Source: Rhizobium sp. BK650 (GTDB taxonomy: Bacteria; Pseudomonadota; Alphaproteobacteria; Rhizobiales; Rhizobiaceae). Taken from it: a stretch of DNA of 64,000 bases. The stretch spans positions 124,001 to 188,000 of the forward strand of contig NZ_JACIBK010000002.1 of the NCBI RefSeq assembly GCF_014195325.1, in the 5' to 3' direction. A program made the translations under genes and the position numbers. The notes below the pieces were generated by a model, which was not told where the DNA came from, made no database searches, and saw only the letters and a list, made by a program, of their open reading frames with translations. Positions 18,958-27,192 of this stretch are shown piece by piece (position 1 is the first letter of the stretch; each line of letters begins with the position of its first letter).

Positions 18958-19335
18958 CGCCGCCGCCACAGCTTCCTCCGGCAGTGCTGGTGCGTGGAAG
19001 CGCTGAGGAAGGCATCGGTCCAGCCTTTACCGACACCGGCAATGTATTGCGGGCTATGGATTCCGATCTCGAAGCGTCGGCACCAATGCCCACGAGCTCC
19101 CGATGGTGGCCGCTGCCCTTGCCTAGACGGACGAGCAGCCCAGGAACGCGCCCAACAAAGTGCTGCGCGACTGGACAAGCTCTATTTCGGCAACCTCTCA
19201 ATCGTCCTGCCTGACGCCTTCGGCACCGCCGCCTTCCTGCGCGACGCGCCGGAATGGGTGGCCGACTGGAAGGTGGAACGCTATCTGAAATTCTTCGGCG
19301 CCGAAGACCGGACTGATCAGCCGGTGCTGGTTTAA
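18958..19335 (+). pseudogene. decayed 3' fragment of a second pncB copy
   Basis: Aligns by eye with pncB bases 16240-16552, then jumps to 16890-16954. It therefore lacks the 5' half and an internal block of about 337 bp, but keeps the exact end DQPVLV-stop. Several single-base losses (for example in GAGGAAGGC versus GAAGGAAGGC, and GGACAAGC versus GGAACAAGC) and an in-frame TAG destroy the frame. Many silent-type differences suggest it is an old copy rather than a recent one. No function is expected. Confidence 0.85.
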
Positions 19336-19341
19336 GCTGGT

Positions 19342-20334
19342 TTATGGCGCAGACCGCAGCGCCGGCCAATGCTGGCGCGGCTCCTCGGTGACGGGCTTTC
19401 CGCCACGGCGTGTCGGCTTGACGGTGACACTGTCGTCAGGCGGCAGAGCGACATCGAGCTTCGCGGCGAGCGAGCGGGCATCGGCCGGCGCACGCACCTT
19501 CGCGTCATTGTCGAAATAGACATAGACATCGCGGCCACGAGCCGAGCGCTGCAACGGCGGCTTGATGCGGTTGGCGTCGTCGGGCTCGATGCCGTGCGCC
19601 CAGGCATCGATGCGCCCGGCCCAGCGATCGAGCGATTCGTCGTCATAGCCGCTGACATAGAGCTGCTCTGACCCATGCAGCCGGCAATAGATGAAATCGG
19701 CTGTGACATCCATCAGGAGCGGCCATTCCACCGTATCGGCAACCACCAGTCCGACCTTGTGCTTGCGCATGAGTTCGATGAATTCGGGCGCGCAGAAACT
19801 GTCGTGGCGGATTTCCAGCGCATGGCGCATCGGCTGCGTCCTCTCGCTCTTCGTCCAGGCGCGGCCGTCTAGCCGTTCGTCGTGCTGTTTCGCCATATCG
19901 GCCGCAGCATCGGTATCCCTCGGCAGCATTGCCAGGAAGTTGTCGAAGAGCTCGGCATCGAATTTCTGCCTTGGCGGAAACTGCCAGAGGATCGGCCCCA
20001 ATTTCGGTCCCAGGCGCAGCAGGCCCGAGGCCAGAAAATTGGCAAGCGGCTTCTCGATGTCGCGAAGGCGCTTCAGATGGGTGATGTAGCGCGAACCCTT
20101 GACCGAAAAGACGAAACCGTCAGGCGTCTCGTCGCGCCAGCTGGCAAAAGCATCCGGCTTCTGCAGCCCGTAAAATGTGCCGTTGATCTCGATGGAAGCG
20201 AACTTCCGCGAAGCGTAGGCAAGCTCGCGCTTCTGCGCCAGCCCCTTCGGGTAGAAGACGCCGCGCCAGGGCGCATAGGTCCATCCCGATATGCCGATGC
20301 GGATCGTGCCTGTTTTTGCCGCTGCTTTTGTCAT
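19342..20334 (-). CDS. DUF72 family protein (YecE-like TIM-barrel)
   Basis: 330 residues from the ATG at 20334 (MTKAAAKTGTIRIGISGWTY). DUF72 hallmarks are IRIGISGWTYAPWRGVFYP, FASIEINGTFYGLQ, FVFSVKGSRYITHLKRL, LGPILWQFPP and the late VYVYFDNDAK. The family folds as a TIM barrel of unknown biochemical role. It ends 7 bp from the stop of the decayed pncB copy on the opposite strand, which I take as the ancestral pncB-DUF72 convergent arrangement. A longer start upstream is open but not needed. Confidence 0.92.
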   Translation of the reverse strand: MTKAAAKTGTIRIGISGWTYAPWRGVFYPKGLAQKRELAYASRKFASIEINGTFYGLQKPDAFASWRDETPDGFVFSVKGSRYITHLKRLRDIEKPLANFLASGLLRLGPKLGPILWQFPPRQKFDAELFDNFLAMLPRDTDAAADMAKQHDERLDGRAWTKSERTQPMRHALEIRHDSFCAPEFIELMRKHKVGLVVADTVEWPLLMDVTADFIYCRLHGSEQLYVSGYDDESLDRWAGRIDAWAHGIEPDDANRIKPPLQRSARGRDVYVYFDNDAKVRAPADARSLAAKLDVALPPDDSVTVKPTRRGGKPVTEEPRQHWPALRSAP

Positions 20335-20443
20335 GCAAAGGGAACTGCGCCGGCGCGCGCTTGTTCCCGACCGGCATGACTTCGTGCCGACAACCATCCG
20401 CCTCTACGGATACGGCCAGGCACACGACCAGACCTGGAGAGAT

Positions 20444-20635
20444 ATGGTGGAAGTCACCCCGAAAATCCTGCTCAACATCAAGCAAGTCACCGAAGCGACC
20501 GGCATCAGCCGCGCCAGCATCTACCGGCAGATGAAAGGCGGCCGGCTTCCCTTCGTCAAGCTCGGTTCGCGCACGCTGTTCCGCCCCGCGGATATCAAGC
20601 AGTTCGTCGATCAGAACGTCCGGGCTGCGGATTAG
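20444..20635 (+). CDS. AlpA/excisionase-type helix-turn-helix protein
   Basis: 63-residue DNA-binding protein (winged-helix MerR-like / excisionase class). The core is LLNIKQVTEATGISRASIYR, then QMKGGRLPFVKLGSRTLFRPADIKQFVDQ. Such proteins act as AlpA-type activators or directionality factors of prophages, satellites and integrative elements. The ATG at 20444 has GGAGAG about 8 bp upstream. It precedes the primase gene, with a palindromic repeat between. No integrase is found nearby, so if this is a mobile element it is incomplete or integrated elsewhere. Confidence 0.85.
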   Translation: MVEVTPKILLNIKQVTEATGISRASIYRQMKGGRLPFVKLGSRTLFRPADIKQFVDQNVRAAD

Positions 20636-20715
20636 CGGCTTGGCGGCGACATGCTGTTCGCTGCTGCCATCGAGGGGCCTGAGATCGTTTTTTGACGGCG
20701 GGCCTTGTGCTTGTA

Positions 20716-20835
20716 GCCCCCTCATCCGCCCTTCGGGCACCTTCTCCCCATGGGGAAGAAGGGGAAACGGACGCCGCGGCTCGTCCCTTCTCCCCAGCGG
20801 GGAGAAGGTGGCCCGAAGGGTCGGATGAGGGGGCC
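20716..20835. repeat. large Rhizobium intergenic palindrome (RIME-like)
   Basis: Arms of about 32 bp (CCCCTCATCCG...CACCTTCTCC at 20716-20747 and its complement at 20802-20834) enclose smaller hairpins such as CTTCTCCCCATGGGGAAGAAG and CTTCTCCCCAGCGGGGAGAAG. This is the classic CCTCATCCG/CTTCGGGC/CTTCTCCCC type repeated across Rhizobium genomes. It separates the excisionase-like gene from the primase gene. Confidence 0.85.
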
Positions 20836-20890
20836 ACGGGTGATGCGTCAAACGCAAAAGACGATTCGCACATTTCACACGGATAATTTC

Positions 20891-23572
20891 ATGTCACCAA
20901 CACATTCACACCCACCTTCCGGCGAACCCGACGATATCGAGCGTCTGCGCCGCGACGTGTCGCTGTCTTCGACCGTCTCGCAATATGGATACACGCTTGC
21001 CCGCAACGGCCGGGAATTCGAAACCTGCTGCCCCTTCCATGCCGAAGACACGCCGTCGTTCACGATTTTCATAGCGCACGATGGAATAGAGCGTTTCCAT
21101 TGTTTCGGCTGCGGCAGGAAGGGCGATGTCCTGGATTTCGTCCGCGAGGTGAAGGGCGTCGATCTGCCAGAAGCGATCCGCATCCTGGGCGGAGGCAGCA
21201 ACGGCCGGCTGGATATGCGGCCGCGGCAGGTTCGGGCACGGGACGCCTATGAGGGCATCGTGCCGATCGCCCCACCGGCGGAGCGGCTGCAGGCCGGTGC
21301 GCGGGTGAGGCTCTATAATCCCAAGCGCAAGGGCGAGCGCTCCGAATGGGGCGTCTTCGCGCCCTCGATGGTCTTTCCCTATCGCCGCGCCGACGGGTCG
21401 CTTCTCGGCTATGTCCTGCGCCGCGATCTGCCTGACGGAGGCAAGGAAACGCCGATGGTGATGTTCGTGCGCCTGGCCGATGGAGCCCAAACATGGTGCC
21501 GCTATCCCTTCCCGAAGCTGCGGCCGATCTACGGCCTGGAGGAGATCGGCCCAGATTTCGGCGGCGGAGAAGTGATGATCGTCGAGGGCGAGAAGTGCCG
21601 GGATCGGCTGCGCGGGTCAGCCAGGCAAACGGTTGTGTCCTGGGCGGGCGGCACACAGGGCGTCAAGCATACCGACTGGTCGCCGCTGGCGGGCCGCGAC
21701 GTGGTCATCTGGCCGGATTTCGATCGCCCAGGCATCGCGGCGGCAAATGAAGTCGCGCTGCAGCTGATCGACCTCGGGGCTCGCGTCCGGCTCGTTGGCC
21801 TTGCCGATATCGATGCCGCCGGCGACAGCACGGCCTATCGTTTCGAAGACTGGCGCGTCGGCCTGCGTCCCTACCGCGGCTGGGATTGCGCCGATGCGCT
21901 CGATGACGGATGGACCGAGGCCGAGATCGATGCCTTCATGCGCGAAACGATGCGCTCCCTCGTGCCACAGGCCGCCCAGGCCGAAGTCGAGGCGCCGGCG
22001 CCGGCCGGGCGCATCGGCCCCGCGGAGCCGCAAAAGCCTGTCTTCGCCGACGACGCGCTGCTCCCTGATGCGGCGGGAGACGACCGGCCGACCCTCCCTT
22101 TCCATGAGGCCGATCTCTCCGACATCGTGACCCGCGCCTGCGATATCGCGTTCGAGGCAGGCGTGCCGCTCTATGCCCGCGGCGCGGCCCTCTTCCGCCT
22201 GGTGCGCATAGCCGGGGCGGAAAGGTCGATGCTCGTGCCGGCCGAGGAAATCTCCCTGCTCGAAATCTTCACCAGGACCATCCGCTGGCTTAAACCGGAT
22301 GCGCGGACGGTCGAGGGCTGGCGGCCCGCCTCGTGCCCGCTGCTCGTCGCGAGAGCCGTCATCGCGCGGCGAGGGGAATGGCGGTTTCCGCAGCTCAAGG
22401 CCATCGTTTCCACCCCGACGATGCGCAGCGACGGCACTCTTATCAGCGCCAAGGGGTTCGATCCCCAATCCGGCATCCTGTTCGAATCCGACAGGTCATG
22501 GCCCGATATCCCCGAATGCCCCGGCAAGGCCGATGCGGCAGCAGCCTTGGCACGCATCGAGACGCTTGTTTCGAGCTTCCCCTTCGTCAGCGATGTCGAC
22601 CGCTCGGCAGCCGTGGCCCTGATCCTGACGGCCATCATCCGTCCATGCCTCAATACCGCGCCGCTCTTCGGCGTCAGCGCGACAGCGCCCGGCACCGGCA
22701 AGTCCAAGCTGGTGGATGTCGCCGCAATCCTGGCGACGGGACGCATTGCACCGGTCAATTCGTATCCGCCCGACGAGGAAGAGCTGCGCAAGGTCCTTCA
22801 GGCGCGGCTGATGCAGGGCGATGCCTTCATCAGCCTGGACAACGTGTCGGTAGCAGTTCGCTCCGATTACCTTTGCCAGGTGCTGACCCAGGACGAAGTC
22901 AATATACGCCCGCTCGGCGAAAGCCGCACCGTCGATGCGCCGACGGTAACGATGCTCTGCGCCACTGGCAACGGCCTGCGCTTTGCCGGCGACCTGACGC
23001 GGCGCGTGGTGCAGATCAATCTCGATGCCGGCGTCGAGCGGCCGGAGGAGCGCGTCTTCGAGAGCGACGTCATCGAGGATACCCGCCGGCTGCGGGTGGA
23101 GATCGTCACGGCGGCCCTGACGCTCCTGCGCGCCTTCGTCGCCAACCGGGCAGAGAAGGTCACGCCGGCACTCGGCTCCTTCGAGCAGTGGTCGGATCTC
23201 GTTCGCTCCGCACTCGTCTGGCTGGGCTTGCCCGATCCGCTCGGCAACGCAGCCAAGATCCGCGACGATGATCCGGAAAGGGAGCGAACGTCGGCGATCA
23301 TTTCAGCGCTGCCGACAGGCAAGTCGTGGACTGCCGTCGACATTGCGAAGATGGTGGACGAGGGCGCCTTCGATCCCATCGGCAACCGTCGCCATGAAGG
23401 GCTGGTCCATGCGCTTTCGGACTATATCGAGAAAGGCCGCCTGAACACCCATCGCTTCAGTGGCTTCCTGCGCAAGTATTCCGGACGGATCGTCAATGGC
23501 CAGATGATCGTCCAGGCGGGGAGGAACAGGCTCAACACTGCCCTTTGGAAGATCGAAACGAGGCTCAGCTGA
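20891..23572 (+). CDS. primase-helicase of mobile-element type (CHC2 zinc finger, Toprim, P-loop)
   Basis: 893 residues from the ATG at 20891; in-frame starts upstream (for example 20843) run back toward the palindromic repeat. A CHC2 zinc ribbon is at about 46-74 (CCPFH...CFGCGRKGD). A Toprim region follows, with VMIVEGEKCRD (about 228) and VVIWPDFDRPG (about 271). The C-terminal half is an ATPase-like domain with Walker A SATAPGTGKSKL (about 595-606) and a Walker B-like FISLDNV. This is the architecture of phage, satellite and plasmid primase-helicases that start replication. It lies between an AlpA-like gene and an iteron-like inverted repeat. Uncertain whether it still functions. Confidence 0.88.
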   Translation: MSPTHSHPPSGEPDDIERLRRDVSLSSTVSQYGYTLARNGREFETCCPFHAEDTPSFTIFIAHDGIERFHCFGCGRKGDVLDFVREVKGVDLPEAIRILGGGSNGRLDMRPRQVRARDAYEGIVPIAPPAERLQAGARVRLYNPKRKGERSEWGVFAPSMVFPYRRADGSLLGYVLRRDLPDGGKETPMVMFVRLADGAQTWCRYPFPKLRPIYGLEEIGPDFGGGEVMIVEGEKCRDRLRGSARQTVVSWAGGTQGVKHTDWSPLAGRDVVIWPDFDRPGIAAANEVALQLIDLGARVRLVGLADIDAAGDSTAYRFEDWRVGLRPYRGWDCADALDDGWTEAEIDAFMRETMRSLVPQAAQAEVEAPAPAGRIGPAEPQKPVFADDALLPDAAGDDRPTLPFHEADLSDIVTRACDIAFEAGVPLYARGAALFRLVRIAGAERSMLVPAEEISLLEIFTRTIRWLKPDARTVEGWRPASCPLLVARAVIARRGEWRFPQLKAIVSTPTMRSDGTLISAKGFDPQSGILFESDRSWPDIPECPGKADAAAALARIETLVSSFPFVSDVDRSAAVALILTAIIRPCLNTAPLFGVSATAPGTGKSKLVDVAAILATGRIAPVNSYPPDEEELRKVLQARLMQGDAFISLDNVSVAVRSDYLCQVLTQDEVNIRPLGESRTVDAPTVTMLCATGNGLRFAGDLTRRVVQINLDAGVERPEERVFESDVIEDTRRLRVEIVTAALTLLRAFVANRAEKVTPALGSFEQWSDLVRSALVWLGLPDPLGNAAKIRDDDPERERTSAIISALPTGKSWTAVDIAKMVDEGAFDPIGNRRHEGLVHALSDYIEKGRLNTHRFSGFLRKYSGRIVNGQMIVQAGRNRLNTALWKIETRLS

Positions 23573-23968
23573 CCGGCGGCGCCTTGGTTTCGTCAGGACG
23601 CCGCTTCGGAGCGATAGGCTCCTATGCCTCGGCCGTTCGATGCTCTTCGCGGGCAGCTTCCCATATCGAAAGGGGCTTCGTGCGGAGATGAGCCGCGGGA
23701 TATGCGGTCGTGCCGACACGTCTTTGCGCTCGGCGGCAACTGCGATCGTGGACCGGGCGCATAGGATGCAGGAGATGCAGGAGATGAAGGGGATTTTTTC
23801 TACCCTACGCGGGAAATGTCAGTTCCTTATATGACAGGTAAGAAATGACATTTTCTAAAGGGCGTAAAAAAGTGCTCCTGCATCTCCTGCATCCTATGCA
23901 GTCCCCGCAATCACAGACCGGGCGCTTCGATCTGTCGGCGGGAACCTGAATCCTACCGTCTCGGCCGG
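23573..23968. other. gene-free block with nested inverted repeats (candidate origin)
   Basis: No convincing gene. The first 180 bp are featureless. Then a 25-bp perfect inverted repeat (23759-23783 and 23875-23899) encloses 91 bp that is more AT-rich. Inside are TACGC/GCGTA (23806-23810 / 23862-23866) and AAATGTCA/TGACATTT (23814-23821 / 23846-23853), plus another TGACA. The arms consist of ATGCAGGAG repeated twice on the left and twice inverted on the right. A further CTGCAT-CCT-ATGCAG palindrome lies at 23887-23901. The position directly after the primase gene suggests a replication origin, or else a cruciform regulatory site. Confidence 0.6.
23759..23899. repeat. perfect 25-bp inverted repeat made of 9-bp units
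   Basis: Left arm 23759-23783 and right arm 23875-23899 are exact reverse complements. Each arm holds two copies of ATGCAGGAG in tandem. The spacer is 91 bp. Iteron-like arrangement. Confidence 0.9.
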
Positions 23969-25144
23969 TCATCGTAATGCGGCGATCGATATCAGGGCGA
24001 CGATCGAAAGTCCGCCGAGGGCCGCCGTGATGGCGAGCGATGGCGCGACCCCCAGGTTCTGCATCGCGAAGGCGAGGACGAAGGGCGCAAGCGCGGAGAG
24101 GATCAGCCGCGCGGCCATCATTTTCCCCTGCCGCTTGCCGTAGCCCTCGCTTCCGAAGAGGTGCAGCGGCAGCGTGCCGGTGACGATGCTGAGCAGGCCG
24201 TTGCCCATGCCGAAGATGACGGCGAAAACCATGGCTCCCGGCATGGATGGAGCCGAGAAGAGCAGCGCCAGCACGCCGCCCGGAATGAGCATCGCCGCAA
24301 CGACGGCGAGATGGAGCGGCGGCAGGTTCTTGCCGAAGACCATGTTGATCAGCCGGCTGCTGACCTGCGACGGGCCGAACAGTGTGCCGACGAGCGCCGC
24401 CGTCGCGCCGAGCCCGAGGCCGGAGAGAAGCGGCACCAGATGCACGAGCACGGCGGAGCTCGAAAGCGACATCAGCGAAAAGCCCGTGACCATGATAGCA
24501 AAGCCGAGCCGCCGGCGGGCAGGCGGCAGGCTGCCTTCGACATGCGGAGCGGCAGTCGATGCTACCTGCCTCGGGCTGGTGGCGCTCTTCGAGAGCCAGG
24601 CGTGGATCGGCATGCAGACGACGAGATTGAGGGCGGCGAAGACCAGATAGACGTTCTGCCAGTTGAGATGGGAATGCAGCGCCGTGGTGATCGGCCAGAA
24701 GATCGTCGATGCGAATCCGGCAATCAGCGTCAGGTAGGTGATGCTGCGGGAAGCGACCTGCGGGCGGATCTGCACGAGCAGCGCAAAGGCCGCGCCATAT
24801 TGAACGAGGTTGGCGGAGATCTCGATCGCGATCAGGGCGGCAACATAGGCTGCCCTGCCGGGCGCGAAGGCGCAGGCCGTCAGAGCCACAGCCGCCGCCA
24901 GGGAGCCTGCCGTCATCACCCGGCCGGCGCCGATCCTGTCGAACAGGGCACCCAGCCACGGCGCAGTTAGGCCGCCGGCGAGAAGCGCGGCCGAAAGCGC
25001 GCCGAAGACCCATTCGCTCGACCATGCAAACTGCGCGGCCATATCGGGAGCGAGGATGCTGAAACTGTAATAGAGGGTGCCGTAGCCGATGATCTGCGTG
25101 ATGCCGAGCCCGAGCACGGCAGAAAGCGGAACGCGCTGGCTCAT
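23969..25144 (-). CDS. MFS transporter in arsenic operon
   Basis: 391-residue major facilitator with about 12 hydrophobic segments, opening with LSAVLGLGITQIIGYGTLYYSFSIL. The loop between helices 2 and 3 reads LGALFDRIGAGRV, a version of the MFS signature. It is the last gene of arsR-arsC-arsN2-aqpS-MFS, 13 bp after aqpS, so efflux of arsenite or an arsenic compound is likely (MFS members such as ArsK and ArsJ are known in ars loci). Which of these it resembles most cannot be settled by eye. There is no ArsB or Acr3 pump in the operon, so it may be the main exporter. Confidence 0.85.
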   Translation of the reverse strand: MSQRVPLSAVLGLGITQIIGYGTLYYSFSILAPDMAAQFAWSSEWVFGALSAALLAGGLTAPWLGALFDRIGAGRVMTAGSLAAAVALTACAFAPGRAAYVAALIAIEISANLVQYGAAFALLVQIRPQVASRSITYLTLIAGFASTIFWPITTALHSHLNWQNVYLVFAALNLVVCMPIHAWLSKSATSPRQVASTAAPHVEGSLPPARRRLGFAIMVTGFSLMSLSSSAVLVHLVPLLSGLGLGATAALVGTLFGPSQVSSRLINMVFGKNLPPLHLAVVAAMLIPGGVLALLFSAPSMPGAMVFAVIFGMGNGLLSIVTGTLPLHLFGSEGYGKRQGKMMAARLILSALAPFVLAFAMQNLGVAPSLAITAALGGLSIVALISIAALR

Positions 25145-25157
25145 ATGGATTTCGGGC

Positions 25158-25838
25158 TCACGCGTTGCTCCAGTCTCGCCGCATCAGCAGCCATCCGGCA
25201 AAGATCAGCGCCAGAAGCGCGCCGAGGATTTCCGCGACGATGAAGCCCGGCAGATCGGTCGGCCGGATGCCGGAAAACGTGTGCGTCAGCGATCGGGCGA
25301 TGGCGACGGCCGGATTGGCAAATGCGGTGGAAGCGGTGAACCAATAGGCGGCGGTGATATAGAGCCCTACCAGCCACGCCACGGCGTCGGTGCGAAACCG
25401 GATGCCGGCGAGGATGGTAAAGATGAGCCCGAAGGTCGCCGTCGCCTCAGAGAGCCACTGCGCGCCGCCGAATCGCACGGTTTCCGACGTCTGCAGCAAG
25501 GGCAGGGCGAACATGCCATGCGCGAGCACCGTTCCGGCAATCCCGCCAAGGACCTGCGCGGTGATATAAAGCGCTAACGAAGAACTGGGCAGTTCCCGCC
25601 TGATGGCAAAGATCATCGAGACGACAGGATTGAAATGCGCGCCGGAGATCGGCCCTAGTATGGTGATCAGCACGACGAGAATTGCGCCTGTCGCCAGCGT
25701 ATTGCCCAGCAGCGCGAGCGCCGTATCGTCGGTCAGGCTGTCGGCCATGATGCCGGAGCCGACGACGGTCGCGACGAGCAGGAGCGTGCCGAGCGCCTCG
25801 GCGGTGAGCTGCCGCGACAGGGGAAATGCCGCGTTCAT
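25158..25838 (-). CDS. aqpS: aquaglyceroporin of arsenic operon
   Basis: 226-residue MIP-family channel with six helices and two half-helix loops: GAHFNPVVSM (Asn70) and FANPAVAIARS (Asn175). In the Sinorhizobium meliloti ars operon, AqpS replaces ArsB and lets arsenite flow out down its gradient after ArsC reduces arsenate. The same role is inferred here. The ATG at 25838 overlaps the arsN2 stop (ATGA), which marks the start; the frame is open 14 codons further upstream inside arsN2. The MFS gene follows. Confidence 0.92.
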   Translation of the reverse strand: MNAAFPLSRQLTAEALGTLLLVATVVGSGIMADSLTDDTALALLGNTLATGAILVVLITILGPISGAHFNPVVSMIFAIRRELPSSSLALYITAQVLGGIAGTVLAHGMFALPLLQTSETVRFGGAQWLSEATATFGLIFTILAGIRFRTDAVAWLVGLYITAAYWFTASTAFANPAVAIARSLTHTFSGIRPTDLPGFIVAEILGALLALIFAGWLLMRRDWSNA

Positions 25839-26308
25839 AAAGGCAGGCCCCGTACCATCAGGGAGGCGGATGCCGGACATAGGTCGGCTGCCTGGCGCGT
25901 CGCAAGGATTTCGCCCGGCGCTTCATCGCGCGCGATCGGACGGAAGCCGAGCGACTGGAAGAAGGGAGCGGCCGATTCCGTCAGCAGATAGGCGCAAGCC
26001 GCGCCTTGTCCGCGGGCCAGGCCGAGCAGGCCTGATGTGATGGCATGGCCGAAACCGAAGCCTCGCCGATCGGGCAGGACCATGATGGAACGCAGGAGTG
26101 CTGCCTCGCCATGGAGTTCCAGCCCGCCGAAGCCGACCGTGTCGCCACCCTGCGAAAACCGGTAGAAGCGTCGGCCGGCCTCCGTCAGGTCGTCGACCGG
26201 AAGCCCGGCGCCCGAAAGTGCGGCGCGAAGGCCGTCGTCATCGCCGTCTATAACCTGCTGATCGAGGGCCTGCTGATTAAGGGCCTGTTGATTGAGATCG
26301 AAACCCAT
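25835..26308 (-). CDS. arsN2: arsenic-resistance GNAT acetyltransferase (ArsN2-like)
   Basis: 157 residues with a GNAT fold: VGFGGLELHGEAALLRSIMVLPDRRGFGFGHAI holds the acetyl-CoA loop (R-x2-G-x-G-like RRGFGFG), followed by AYLLTESAAPFFQSLGFRPI. ArsN2 proteins are found in ars operons; ArsN1 relatives acetylate organoarsenicals, and the exact substrate here is not known. The N-terminus carries a 15-bp tandem repeat, read as LNQQA-LNQQA-LDQQV, which looks like slippage. The start overlaps the arsC stop (TGATG) and the end overlaps aqpS (ATGA). Confidence 0.85.
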   Translation of the reverse strand: MGFDLNQQALNQQALDQQVIDGDDDGLRAALSGAGLPVDDLTEAGRRFYRFSQGGDTVGFGGLELHGEAALLRSIMVLPDRRGFGFGHAITSGLLGLARGQGAACAYLLTESAAPFFQSLGFRPIARDEAPGEILATRQAADLCPASASLMVRGLPL

Positions 26309-26838
26309 CAGCTCGCCCTGGACTGCTTGATGCTGGCGCCTTCCATCGCGCCGATCTGGCGCAGATGCGATTCCAGCGCCAGTTTGTCGATCGAATTAAG
26401 CGGCAGGCCGATGAAGGACATGATGCGGTTCTTGAGGAAGCGGGCGGCCTCAGCAAAAGCGCGGGCTTTTTCTGCTTCGCTGCCTTCGACGGCGGCGGGG
26501 TCTTCGACGCCCCAATGGGCCGTCATCGGATGGCCGATCCAGACCGGGCAGGCTTCGCCGGCGGCACTGTCGCAGACGGTAAAGATGAAATCCATGTCCG
26601 GTGCGCCCGGTTCGGCGAATTCATCCCAGCTCTTCGAGCGGAAGCCCGTTGCGGGATAGCCGAGCGCGGCAAGCTCTTTCAGCGCATGCGGATTGACCTC
26701 GCCCTTCGGCTGGCTGCCGGCGGAATAGGCCTTGAAGCGGCCTTTGCCTTCCGCGTTCAAGATCGATTCCGCAAGGATCGAGCGGGCCGAATTGCCGGTG
26801 CAGAGAAACAGCACGTTGTAAACGCGATCGGCGGTCAT
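26308..26838 (-). CDS. arsC: arsenate reductase, thioredoxin-coupled (LMW phosphatase-like)
   Basis: Reduces arsenate to arsenite. 176 residues. The phosphatase-type loop FLCTGNSARS gives the nucleophilic Cys13 and Arg19. FTVCDSAAGEACPVW supplies Cys89 and Cys97 for the disulfide cascade. The DP motif is represented by VEDPAAVEG. This is the ArsC class that resembles low-molecular-weight tyrosine phosphatases, not the glutaredoxin-linked class. Its start overlaps the arsR end by a few bases (26835-26838). Slightly longer than usual because of an additional C-terminal tail. Confidence 0.94.
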   Translation of the reverse strand: MTADRVYNVLFLCTGNSARSILAESILNAEGKGRFKAYSAGSQPKGEVNPHALKELAALGYPATGFRSKSWDEFAEPGAPDMDFIFTVCDSAAGEACPVWIGHPMTAHWGVEDPAAVEGSEAEKARAFAEAARFLKNRIMSFIGLPLNSIDKLALESHLRQIGAMEGASIKQSRAS

Positions 26839-27191
26839 TGCAGTTTCTCCTCCAATTTTGGCGTGCAGCAGGCAGTAACCTCGGCGGCCGGGGCGCAGAT
26901 ATCAGGATGGCCGGCACAGCAGTCTTCCATCAGGAAGCGCACGAGGCCGCCAAGCGCCTCGAAATTGGCCGTGTAGATAATCGACCGGGATTCCCGCTGC
27001 TGGGCGAGCAGGCCGGAACGTTCCAGCTCCTTCAGGTGGAAGGAGACGTTCGATGGCGATACCTCGGCCTTTTCGGCAATCGCGCCGGCGGCCATTCCGT
27101 CAGGCCCGGCGACGACGAGCATGCGGACGATGTGCAATCGGGTTTCCTGGGAAAGCGCACCGAATGCGATGAGGGCTTGACGTTGATCCAT
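26835..27191 (-). CDS. arsR: ArsR-family arsenite-responsive repressor
   Basis: 118-residue winged-helix repressor (LSQETRLHIVRML, then EVSPSNVSFHLKELERSGLL for the recognition helix). The classical ELCVCDL metal motif is absent. Instead cysteines cluster at the C-terminus (Cys91, Cys92, Cys99, Cys108, Cys109), similar to the alternative arsenite sites known from other ArsR types. It heads the - strand ars operon and is divergent from the DUF6428-like gene. A TTTCAA/TTGAAA palindrome abuts its start codon, so autoregulation is expected. Confidence 0.92.
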   Translation of the reverse strand: MDQRQALIAFGALSQETRLHIVRMLVVAGPDGMAAGAIAEKAEVSPSNVSFHLKELERSGLLAQQRESRSIIYTANFEALGGLVRFLMEDCCAGHPDICAPAAEVTACCTPKLEEKLQ

Positions 27192-27192
27192 A

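Noticed and set aside
23640..23834. Short + strand frame overlapping the inverted-repeat block
   Set aside because: Reads MQEMQEMKG from the repeat units themselves; composition and position suggest no protein.
23759..23899. CRISPR array
   Set aside because: Only two repeat units per arm, inverted rather than direct, no spacers of regular length and no cas genes.
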